Shown one piece after another: positions 1 to 5,223 of a stretch of 5,223 bases of DNA. Made by a program: the position numbers and the translations under genes. The notes below the pieces were generated by a model. It saw only the letters and a program-made list of their open reading frames with translations, was not told where the DNA came from and searched no databases. This DNA is from Staphylothermus sp. (lineage in GTDB: Archaea > Thermoproteota > Thermoprotei_A > Sulfolobales > Desulfurococcaceae): positions 1 to 5,223 of the forward strand of contig JAGHDU010000143.1 of assembly GCA_021159785.1 (NCBI GenBank), given 5' to 3'. Within the stretch, counting starts at the first letter, position 1, and each line of letters opens with the position of its first letter.

Positions 1-70
1 ATACAAAGTAACGAGTTGAAAGCGTAATTTCATGATCCATTGTACTACGAGTATATGAACATACTATACA

Positions 71-77
71 TTTTTTT
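71..77 (+). terminator. T7 run, possible terminator of an upstream gene
   Basis: A run of seven T residues lies in the leader before the first ORF. Crenarchaeal transcription often ends at such T-rich stretches without a strong hairpin, and no clear stem precedes this one. One plus-strand frame entering from the left edge is open until a TAA at 25-27, so this could end a gene whose body lies outside the window. The assignment is weak. Confidence 0.25.
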
Positions 78-100
78 CGAACACTCGTTTCATGAATTCA

Positions 101-108
101 TTTTATAC
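101..108 (+). promoter_or_regulatory. Candidate TATA box for the ORF at 145
   Basis: TTTTATAC resembles the archaeal TATA element. A start site about 25 bases downstream would fall near 128-133, giving a leader of roughly 12-17 bases before the GTG at 145. That leader would contain part or all of a GAGGCG Shine-Dalgarno-like sequence at 134-139. The spacing suits a crenarchaeal promoter, but AT-rich DNA produces such boxes by chance. Confidence 0.4.
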
Positions 109-144
109 AGTATTTTCACCTAGTGTTGTGTTAGAGGCGAATAT

Positions 145-363
145 GTGAGGAGATCATCTACACTAATACTAGTTATGGTTGCGCTAGTCTGTGCTGTTGC
201 AGCTGCATCGCTGTATCTTTCTGTGTCTACTCTATTTTTCAACGTGCATGGTGTGATGGATGTTGGTGAAAATGCTGAGAAGGAGAATGTTTTCGCGAGA
301 GTTTTGAATGCCAGGGTTACGATAAAGACTCCATCTGACACCATGGTATTTGATGAAAAATAG
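145..363 (+). CDS. Small signal-anchored protein of unknown function, possibly truncated
   Basis: The 72-residue product begins with two arginines and then a hydrophobic segment (about residues 6-28, rich in Ala, Val and Leu), as in a signal peptide or N-terminal membrane anchor. The rest, about 40 residues, alternates in a way that suggests beta strands (for example VFARVLNARVTIK at 49-61) and has no cysteine or catalytic motif. The GTG start is chosen because GAGGCG lies 5 bases upstream and the nearby ATG at 143 is followed at once by a stop. I do not recognise the family. The ORF ends at TAG (361-363), just where the adenine deaminase remnant opens in another frame. It may therefore be the 5' end of a longer gene cut by a deletion, or the first part of a frameshifted fusion. 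The signal-like N-terminus makes translation plausible, but a real function is uncertain. Confidence 0.5.
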   Translation: MRRSSTLILVMVALVCAVAAASLYLSVSTLFFNVHGVMDVGENAEKENVFARVLNARVTIKTPSDTMVFDEK

Positions 364-1076
364 TCTATTATAAAGGCGAATTACTTTACAAGCCACCAGC
401 TAGAGTAGATGTTCCAGAGTTTGTAAAGAACACGATCAACATTAACCCTGATCTAAAGAGTGAGGATTTAGTAATCAGAATCAATAAACCTGTTGGTAAA
501 GCCCTTGTACGCGTAATGAACATTATTCCTGGACAAATAATTAATAAGGAGACACATGAGTGGCTAAATATTAGGAATAATTATGTGGAAGCCGATGTCA
601 AGAGAGACATACTACATATTGCTGTTATCGATAGACATGGAGCAAGCAAGAATATGGGTAAGGCATTTATTAGAGGATTTGGTTTAAGAGCAGGAGCTAT
701 AGCTTCTAGCATTGCTCACGATCACCACAATATTGTTGTGGTAGGAACGAATCCCAGCGGCATGCTTGTTGCCGTCAAGCACTTAAAAACTATTGGAGGA
801 GGGTTTGTAGCCGTTAAAAACTGTGAGGTAATAGGTGATCTTCCCTTAGAATTCGCCGGGTTATTATCATTAGAACCAGTAGAGAAAGTCATTGATAAAC
901 TCGAGAAGTTAAACCAGGTGGTAAGAAAAGAACTAGGAGCTAAAATAGATGTACCATTCATGCAGCTAGAATTCATTACACTACCAACTGTACCAGAACT
1001 AGGATTAACAGATAAGGGATTAATAGATGCTAGAAACTACCGAATAATAGAACCAGTAATTGAAGTAAAAGACTAA
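357..1076 (+). pseudogene. ade: Adenine deaminase remnant, C-terminal part only
   Basis: The frame open from 357 to the TAA at 1074-1076 encodes 239 residues matching the C-terminal half of adenine deaminase, which converts adenine to hypoxanthine and ammonia in purine salvage. Family landmarks in order are NIIPGQII, RDILHIAVIDRHG, GKAFIRGFGLRAGAIASSIA, the AHDHHN motif followed by VVVGTN, GGGFVAV, LPLEFAGL, and LPTVPELGLTDKGLIDA near the end. Intact enzymes are usually about 550-600 residues; the N-terminal 330 or so, including the metal-binding amidohydrolase core, are absent. The first ATG is at 516 and has no Shine-Dalgarno, yet the 53 codons before it still look like the family (for example YKGELLYKP). 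No ATG, GTG or TTG serves those codons, and two TGA stops (351-356) sit just before them. This points to a 5' deletion. A shortened expressed protein from 516 (186 residues), or a frameshift product with the ORF at 145, cannot be excluded. The fragment converges on the thiamin operon. Confidence 0.85.
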
Positions 1077-1097
1077 TGAAGCCCGAGTATTAGTATA

Positions 1098-1116
1098 GAA
1101 ATAAAAATTAATTATA
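1098..1116 (-). terminator. T-rich terminator of the thiamin operon
   Basis: Read on the minus strand, the bases 14-32 beyond the thiDN stop contain TAATTTTTATTTC, a T-rich stretch of the kind at which archaeal RNA polymerase releases. No strong hairpin is visible. The convergent gap between the two coding regions is only 53 bases (1077-1129). On the plus strand a shorter T-rich stretch (1119-1130) could serve the opposite direction. Confidence 0.35.
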
Positions 1117-1129
1117 GGTTTTATATTGT

Positions 1130-2506
1130 TCATTTCTTTGCTATTATTTTTGCTATTTCAATTATTTTTCTTGCAACTTCTTGAGCTGTTTTACCGAATA
1201 CGAGTGTTAGTGGTTCTTTACCGTGTTCGCCGTAATCATATATTACATCTGGTATTTTTCCACCGATTTTCTGTACTGCTGTCCTAATACCCCATGGTGT
1301 TGTAGCTCCTTCAGTCATCTTGATTTCCGGAGGTTCTTCTCTTCTATCGAAACTACTCGCTATGAATCCTAATTGATTAACAGCATCTTCTAAGTCTTTG
1401 TTATACATTATGTTGCCGGCTGATCTAGTGTCTGGATCGAACTCCATCATTGTTAAAATAGCGTTGGCTATGTGTTTAGATACTCCAAATTCGGGTTTTG
1501 CAGGCACTATTATTGTATCACGATACCTACCGATACGTCCTGGTATAGCTGCTACGTCCAAGGGTGTTCTAGCATATGGTTTGGGGAGAGCCATCCCTAT
1601 ATTCGTGAATACTTCTGGTATAACCTTGTTAACGATTCTACCATTCTCTTTTAACAAATTAACTGCTTTCTCCACCTCCTCGAGAACACGGTATCTTTCC
1701 GCTGGTATAGCCATCCATGCAACAGGGTTAACAGGTCCATGTCCTCGTCCTATTTCTAGACCATAATCTATAGCTTGTGTAATGAATTGTTTCGCGACAC
1801 TTACTGCTTCAGGAATACTTCTTCCTTTGGCTAGACCAGCTGTTATCGCTGCTGAAAAAGAACATCCTGTTCCATGAGTTGTTTTCTTCTCGAGTCTTGG
1901 TGCTTTGAATTCATAGTATTTACCATTATAGTATAGTACATCTACTGAGTAATCCCCAGATAAGTGACCGCCCTTCACTACTGCTGATTTAGCACCATGT
2001 TCCTCAACTATGATTCTCGCTGCTTCTCTTGCATCATCCAAGCTCTTTATCTCTAGACCAGTTATTTTCTCTGCTTCCATACGGTTAGGAGTAATAACCC
2101 AGGCTTTAGGTATAAGTTCTCTTATCAGTGTCTCAATAGCATCGTCACGGAGGAGCTTGGCACCCGACTTAGCTATCATAACGGGATCTACTACGAGTGA
2201 GAAACCATATTTATCTACGGTTTTAGCAACTGCTTTGATAATTTCCTTGTTGCTCAACATACCTGTTTTAGCTGCATCAACTCCTATATCATCAGCTACT
2301 GCTTCGATCTGTGCTACAACGATCTCTGGTGGTACATCATGTATGGCCCTAACTTCATATGTATTTTGGGCAGTTATGCTTGTTATAGCTGACATTCCAT
2401 GTACTCCCATGACAGCAAAAGTCTTGAGATCAGCTTGGATTCCTGCTCCTCCACCACTATCACTACCAGCTATGGTTAAAGCTGTGGGTATTCTATATTT
2501 CTTCAT
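1130..2506 (-). CDS. thiDN: Bifunctional HMP/HMP-P kinase and thiamin-phosphate synthase (ThiD-ThiN fusion)
   Basis: This 458-residue cytoplasmic enzyme covers two steps of thiamin synthesis. Residues 1-265 are ThiD, a ribokinase-fold kinase that phosphorylates hydroxymethylpyrimidine (HMP) and then HMP phosphate. Its marks are [17 protein letters not shown] at 14-30, VDPVM at 106-110, TPNRMEA at 139-145, and the anion-hole loop [10 protein letters not shown] at 211-220 with Cys215. Residues 275-458 are ThiN, the archaeal replacement for ThiE, which joins HMP diphosphate to thiazole phosphate. Visible in it are PGRIGRYRD at 322-330, [11 protein letters not shown] at 340-350, [12 protein letters not shown] at 385-396, EGATTPWG at 399-406 and DVIYDYG at 420-426. 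Arg324 and His345 have the same 21-residue spacing as the Arg/His pair I recall as catalytic in Pyrobaculum ThiN. The length fits known archaeal ThiDN proteins. The ATG overlaps the upstream stop as ATGA, and purine-rich GGAGGGAAAGAGGAG lies directly before it, so it is the last gene of the operon and probably translationally coupled. Confidence 0.96.
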   Translation of the reverse strand: MKKYRIPTALTIAGSDSGGGAGIQADLKTFAVMGVHGMSAITSITAQNTYEVRAIHDVPPEIVVAQIEAVADDIGVDAAKTGMLSNKEIIKAVAKTVDKYGFSLVVDPVMIAKSGAKLLRDDAIETLIRELIPKAWVITPNRMEAEKITGLEIKSLDDAREAARIIVEEHGAKSAVVKGGHLSGDYSVDVLYYNGKYYEFKAPRLEKKTTHGTGCSFSAAITAGLAKGRSIPEAVSVAKQFITQAIDYGLEIGRGHGPVNPVAWMAIPAERYRVLEEVEKAVNLLKENGRIVNKVIPEVFTNIGMALPKPYARTPLDVAAIPGRIGRYRDTIIVPAKPEFGVSKHIANAILTMMEFDPDTRSAGNIMYNKDLEDAVNQLGFIASSFDRREEPPEIKMTEGATTPWGIRTAVQKIGGKIPDVIYDYGEHGKEPLTLVFGKTAQEVARKIIEIAKIIAKK

Positions 2507-3594
2507 TTCTCCTCTTTCCCTCCATGAAGTATTTCTAAGGTTTTAAAGAATAATAACCAGAATGGATCTTGTTCAGGAACAGGTATATCTACTTCTTCAC
2601 CATTCTTTTTGACAAGCACTACTCTTTCATCCTTTGTAACTTCTCCTATTATGGCTGCATCAATGCCCTTGCTTCTTAATAATTCTATTGCTGTTTGTGC
2701 TTTATCGGGCTTGACTGTAGCAATAAGAGTTCCTTCACTTATAGCAGCATAGGGGTCAACAGGTATACCCGTGAACTCGCTGAATGCATTTACGACTTTT
2801 TCTACGTCATCGCGTATGAATAGTTTCTCTTCATATATTCTTAATCCAACACCACTTGCATCAGCAATGTCATGGAGAGCTCCCCATACTCCATACTCTG
2901 TTGCATCATGCATTGCAGTTACTCCAGTTCTTAAACCGATCTGAGCAAGTGTGAGTGCATCGTAAACAACTGTTTGTAACCAGAAGATTTCCTTAGCTTT
3001 CTCTGCAAATTCCTTACCATAAGTTTTCTCAAGGACATCAGGGAACATTGTGGCTAGTATACCTGCAGTCTCTATAGCTGGTCCCTTAGTCATCAGGACT
3101 AAGTCACCGGGTTGAGCCATAGCTGGTGTAACGTAGTTGTCCTTTGTCGTGACTCCTATCATTGTAGCGCCACCGATCATTGGATAATCCACTCCACCAT
3201 ATCTGCCGGTATGACCAGCAGCGATCGCTATGCCGAGTTTTTCGCATTCATGATGGATCCTTGTCCAGAGTATCTTGAATTCCTCATCACTCATCTTCAA
3301 TGGGAGGTTTAGATCGATAAAGAGGTATCTGGGTGGTACACCTGATACAGCTACATCACTAGCAAGTATATGGATAGCGAACCATGCACTCCTCTCCCAT
3401 CCATACTCTGGTACGACAAACACTGGGTCAACTTCTACTATCAACACCTTATCTCCGAGATCTATTACGCTGAAATCTACTCCAAATCTAGGTCCAACAA
3501 TTATTGATGGATCACGTTTACCTAGGTTCGGGAGGATGATTTTTTCAAAAACTTCTCTACTAACTTTTCCTATGACGAGTTTTTCCATTGTCAC
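2503..3594 (-). CDS. PurM/HypE-like ATP-binding protein (AIR synthase-related) in the thiamin operon
   Basis: The 363-residue product belongs to the PurM superfamily, which includes AIR synthase, HypE, selenophosphate synthetase and thiamin-phosphate kinase ThiL. The N-terminal half has GVDFSVID (38-45) where HypE and ThiL have GDDAAV, then EVDPV (54-58) in the position of the (T)TD metal site, and [11 protein letters not shown] (78-88) in place of the ND-ia-x-GA-P block. GHTGRYG follows at 127-133. The C-terminal half has [17 protein letters not shown] (228-244), close to the HypE hDpTrGGla motif, then [16 protein letters not shown] (279-294) and IIGEVT (315-320). It lacks signal or membrane segments. 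ThiL acts on thiamin phosphate and would suit this operon, but the protein is longer than usual ThiL (about 300-330) and more HypE-like, so the reaction is open. Start: the GTG at 3594 follows GGTGATC (3605-3599) closely; ATG at 3588, two codons in, is an equally good choice. The Shine-Dalgarno overlaps the permease stop; the end overlaps thiDN by 4 bases. Confidence 0.85.
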   Translation of the reverse strand: MTMEKLVIGKVSREVFEKIILPNLGKRDPSIIVGPRFGVDFSVIDLGDKVLIVEVDPVFVVPEYGWERSAWFAIHILASDVAVSGVPPRYLFIDLNLPLKMSDEEFKILWTRIHHECEKLGIAIAAGHTGRYGGVDYPMIGGATMIGVTTKDNYVTPAMAQPGDLVLMTKGPAIETAGILATMFPDVLEKTYGKEFAEKAKEIFWLQTVVYDALTLAQIGLRTGVTAMHDATEYGVWGALHDIADASGVGLRIYEEKLFIRDDVEKVVNAFSEFTGIPVDPYAAISEGTLIATVKPDKAQTAIELLRSKGIDAAIIGEVTKDERVVLVKKNGEEVDIPVPEQDPFWLLFFKTLEILHGGKEEK

Positions 3595-3598
3595 ATGT

Positions 3599-3605
3599 GA
3601 TCACC
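3599..3605 (-). promoter_or_regulatory. Strong Shine-Dalgarno overlapping a stop codon
   Basis: On the minus strand GGTGATC overlaps the permease stop TGA (3603-3601). It is complementary to the 3' end of archaeal 16S rRNA. It lies 4 bases before GTG 3594 and 10 bases before ATG 3588, so it serves the PurM-like gene and implies translational coupling with the permease. Confidence 0.7.
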
Positions 3606-4905
3606 GTCTAGATAAACTATATATGGTGTAGAGAAGGGATACGAGTATGAGAGTTGGTATAGAGGAACCCATTATAGATCCGATCTCTGAGAACAAGGGT
3701 ATGTATAGACCAGGTATGAGGGATGGTGCTGCGAGAAGTATGTATACTGTGAATCCAATTGCCCAGATCATTATTGTTCCCAATTTATAGTATGTATTGG
3801 TGTTGATTATTTTTTCTGGAACATAGTTCTTCCTATCAATGATGAAGTCCATGACCATGATCGCTGTTAAGCTGACGAAAGCACCACCTATTAGGAGCAA
3901 GAACCACTCATACTCATGGATAGGGAATACGAGAGCAATAATGGTCCCAATTATTCCTACTAGCATAATTTGTTTACGTGCATCAGCTTCTGGACGTATA
4001 TTCTTGTAGGTAATAGCTGCACTATATACATCTAAGAATGTAGTTGTTACTGTTGAAAATATTATTATCAGCATAGCGGGTATGCCTAAACCATAGAATA
4101 CTATGATACCGATAGGATCCATTGCACCTAGCAAGGCATTACTGAATGCTCCGAGGAAGTAGAATAGAGAACTAGATATAAAGTAACCGATATAACTGCC
4201 CCAGAACCCATCACTTACCTTTTTCGAGAACCTCGTATAATCAGCTATCAATGGAGCCCAGGATACTGGCATAGCTATAACAAGATCTAGTCCTAACCAA
4301 AACGCTGGTGTAAACATTAGTGGTTCGCTGAGAAGTTTGCCTAGATCATATTTGTTAAGTACAATATATGCTAACCAAGTTGATAGAATTAGTAACAAGA
4401 CGGCTGCCAATTTCTCGAGAACACGCCATTTTTCGGGTCCTACGAGACTCCATAACGTAACAATAAGTCCTAATACTATGATCCATAAACTATATAGGCT
4501 TATCCCTACGATTTCTTGAGCAACATTATCCATGGCAAGAGCTCCTACTATAATCATCACAGCAGTCCATCCAATCAATTGGAGATAATTCAGAACAGAC
4601 ACTAGATATGAACCCTTCAATCCAAGAGGCTTACGCGAGATAACCATAGTTGGAAGACCAGAAACAACACCCATTACACCAACCAAAGACAATAATAGAT
4701 TACCAATTAAATGCCCAACAATAATAGCTAGCAACGCAAGCTTCAAGTTCAACGATAAAGGACTAGTCACGAGTATAGCGCCAGCCCAGAACTCAGCAAT
4801 ACTGATCCCAGCACCAAACCATATAGCGAAATTATCTAGAAAACCATATTTTCTCATATGTATTGGTATGGGTTTAATGTCATAGCCATATTTCTTATCT
4901 CCCAT
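3601..4905 (-). CDS. NCS1-family permease, probable HMP (thiamin pyrimidine) transporter
   Basis: This 434-residue membrane protein has about 12 hydrophobic helices, roughly at 26-47, 54-76, 98-121, 137-156, 163-184, 199-222, 235-257, 264-289, 312-329, 333-355, 372-393 and 407-428. This is the size and layout of nucleobase:cation symporter-1 proteins such as CodB and Mhp1. Family marks are GAGISIAEFWAG in helix 1 (31-42), NYLQLIGWTAV in helix 3 (106-116), GPEKWRVLEK (156-165) in the loop before helix 5, MPVSWAPLIADYTRF in helix 6 (212-226) and TTTFLDVYSAAITYKNI in helix 8 (287-303). Trp216 probably corresponds to the substrate-stacking tryptophan of Mhp1. NCS1 members of the CytX type are predicted HMP carriers when linked to thiamin genes, and here the gene leads an operon with thiDN, so HMP is the likely substrate; cytosine or another nucleobase remains possible. 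The ATG at 4905 has GGTG at 4916-4913, 7 bases upstream. ATG at residue 17 is a less likely start. Confidence 0.88.
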   Translation of the reverse strand: MGDKKYGYDIKPIPIHMRKYGFLDNFAIWFGAGISIAEFWAGAILVTSPLSLNLKLALLAIIVGHLIGNLLLSLVGVMGVVSGLPTMVISRKPLGLKGSYLVSVLNYLQLIGWTAVMIIVGALAMDNVAQEIVGISLYSLWIIVLGLIVTLWSLVGPEKWRVLEKLAAVLLLILSTWLAYIVLNKYDLGKLLSEPLMFTPAFWLGLDLVIAMPVSWAPLIADYTRFSKKVSDGFWGSYIGYFISSSLFYFLGAFSNALLGAMDPIGIIVFYGLGIPAMLIIIFSTVTTTFLDVYSAAITYKNIRPEADARKQIMLVGIIGTIIALVFPIHEYEWFLLLIGGAFVSLTAIMVMDFIIDRKNYVPEKIINTNTYYKLGTIMIWAIGFTVYILLAAPSLIPGLYIPLFSEIGSIMGSSIPTLILVSLLYTIYSLSRR

Positions 4906-4933
4906 GTCTTCACACCGTTAGGATGGTCTTCAT

Positions 4934-4941
4934 TATTAAAT
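4934..4941 (-). promoter_or_regulatory. Candidate TATA box of the thiamin operon
   Basis: Minus-strand ATTTAATA lies 29 bases before the permease ATG. It would place transcription start near 4911, a nearly leaderless message that would omit the GGTG at 4916-4913. A second AT box, TTATTAATA at 4958-4966, would start transcripts near 4936 and retain the Shine-Dalgarno. I cannot decide between them from sequence. Confidence 0.45.
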
Positions 4942-4947
4942 AACCAA

Positions 4948-5010
4948 GTTATCAAGCTATTAATAATTCAGTTATCAATGAACGAATAATGATGAATTAC
5001 AAGTTATCAA
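4948..5010 (+). promoter_or_regulatory. Three direct repeats of GTTATCAA, candidate operator
   Basis: GTTATCAA occurs exactly at 4948-4955, 4971-4978 and 5003-5010 (read on the minus strand as TTGATAAC). The starts are 23 and 32 bases apart. Copies 1 and 3 share the longer AAGTTATCAA. Copy 1 touches the region just upstream of the proximal TATA box, where a transcription factor B site or operator would lie. Copy 2 is flanked by an inverted pair TAATTCA (4964-4970) and TGAATTA (4993-4999). No other full copy was noticed in the window. Archaeal thiamin operons are known to be controlled by ThiR, a DNA-binding domain joined to ThiN; that this is its site is inference. Confidence 0.5.
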
Positions 5011-5036
5011 TACACGTATGAGTGCATTAGTCGTGA

Positions 5037-5074
5037 AATATTAATTCAAAATCTAATATTGAAACATTAATATT
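5037..5074. repeat. AT-only 9-base inverted repeat
   Basis: AATATTAAT (5037-5045) and ATTAATATT (5066-5074) are exact reverse complements separated by 20 bases. The stem would have only A-T pairs, so it is weak as RNA structure. It lies 34-71 bases past the stop of the minus-strand ORF at the right end and upstream of the thiamin promoter. It could be part of a terminator, a protein site, or chance in very AT-rich DNA. Confidence 0.3.
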
Positions 5075-5107
5075 CTAAGGATGATTTATTACTTAAATTT
5101 TATATGG

Positions 5108-5223
5108 TTATGGATGTGAATCTATGTATATTTTCTCTAAGTACCAGTCTTTGTATGGTCTTATATAGTTGTAATTTCTTTTGAATACTATGTTCTTATC
5201 TATATGTTTCAACACGTATTTAC
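5108..5223 (-). CDS. C-terminal end of an unrecognised protein, runs off the window
   Basis: On the minus strand a frame is open from the right edge to TAA (5110-5108), giving 37 complete codons in DNA where stops are common. The peptide contains NYNYIRPYKDWYLEKIYID (visible residues 16-34) and ends in SHP. It is rich in Tyr, Lys and Ile, typical of AT-rich thermophile proteins, and no transmembrane segment is visible. The codons used (AAA, ATA, AGA, TAC) match the other genes here. I do not recognise the family. It is co-directional with the thiamin operon but ends about 200 bases before it, and the operon appears to have its own promoter, so it is probably a separate transcription unit. Confidence 0.5.
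   Translation of the reverse strand, partial: KYVLKHIDKNIVFKRNYNYIRPYKDWYLEKIYIDSHP

Larger units (their letters stand above)
4906..5107. other. Intergenic regulatory region upstream of the thiamin operon
   Basis: This very AT-rich gap of about 200 bases holds the permease Shine-Dalgarno (4913-4916), two TATA-like boxes (4934-4941 and 4958-4966), the three GTTATCAA repeats and the 9-base inverted repeat. I see no convincing small gene and no RNA gene. The conserved core of a TPP riboswitch is not apparent. Confidence 0.7.

Noticed and set aside
1..40. Possible start of a minus-strand gene leaving the left edge (ATG at 33 or 40)
   Set aside because: Both frames are open to the edge, but only 11-13 codons are visible, with no good Shine-Dalgarno and no clear promoter. 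The evidence is too little to call a gene.
120..344. 74-codon open frame on the minus strand opposite the first small ORF
   Set aside because: The plus-strand ORF has a signal-like N-terminus and a Shine-Dalgarno; the minus frame has neither and looks like its shadow. Confidence is moderate, since both are short.
354..366. Classical -1 slippery heptamer for programmed frameshifting
   Set aside because: Only an A5 tract is present; the in-frame codons GAA AAA do not make the X XXY YYZ pattern, and no clear downstream stem-loop is visible. A remnant explains the data more simply.
2010..2546. 178-codon open frame on the plus strand, antisense to the ThiD part
   Set aside because: It lies opposite a well-conserved enzyme, has no family features, and its hydrophobic Ile/Ser/Ala-rich composition follows from the complementary codons. 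It is a shadow of thiDN.
3275..3631. 118-codon open frame on the plus strand, antisense to the PurM-like gene
   Set aside because: The Ser/Thr/Ile-rich translation has no recognisable motif and is opposite conserved codons of the real gene. No Shine-Dalgarno or promoter stands out.
4906..5107. TPP riboswitch before the thiamin operon
   Set aside because: The conserved CUGAGA-type and ACCUGA-type core segments were not found in the minus-strand leader, and the likely transcript leader is too short to hold one.

Overview
The window looks like chromosomal DNA from an AT-rich archaeon, most likely a thermophilic crenarchaeon of the Desulfurococcales type; a Staphylothermus-like genome would fit, but the genus is a guess. 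The signs are a ThiD-ThiN fusion, Shine-Dalgarno sequences of the archaeal GGTGATC type, a GTG start, TATA-like boxes close to start codons, AGA/AGG for most arginines and frequent ATA isoleucine codons.

Left part (1-1076, plus strand): a leader of about 144 bases with a possible T-run terminator and a TATA box precedes a short GTG-started ORF (145-363). It encodes a 72-residue peptide with an N-terminal membrane or signal segment. It stops exactly where a second reading frame opens (357). That frame, to 1076, encodes the C-terminal 239 or so residues of adenine deaminase, without the N-terminal metal-binding half and without a usable start codon before residue 54. I read it as a gene remnant. 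A single -1 slip in an A5 tract would join the two frames into one protein of about 310 residues.

Middle and right part (1130-4905, minus strand): a compact three-gene thiamin operon read from right to left. The order is an NCS1-family permease (4905-3601, probably for a pyrimidine such as the thiamin precursor HMP), a PurM/HypE-like ATP-binding protein (3594-2503), and a ThiD-ThiN bifunctional enzyme (2506-1130). The genes are tightly coupled: the Shine-Dalgarno of gene 2 overlaps the stop of gene 1, and genes 2 and 3 share an ATGA overlap. A reasonable reading is HMP uptake, then phosphorylation to HMP-PP by ThiD, then condensation with the thiazole phosphate by ThiN to give thiamin phosphate. 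The middle protein is a candidate for a kinase-type step or another ATP-dependent step.

The right intergenic region (4906-5107) holds TATA-like elements and three direct copies of GTTATCAA, candidate operators for the thiamin operon, plus an AT-rich inverted repeat. The last 116 bases hold the C-terminal end of a minus-strand ORF that runs off the window and that I do not recognise.
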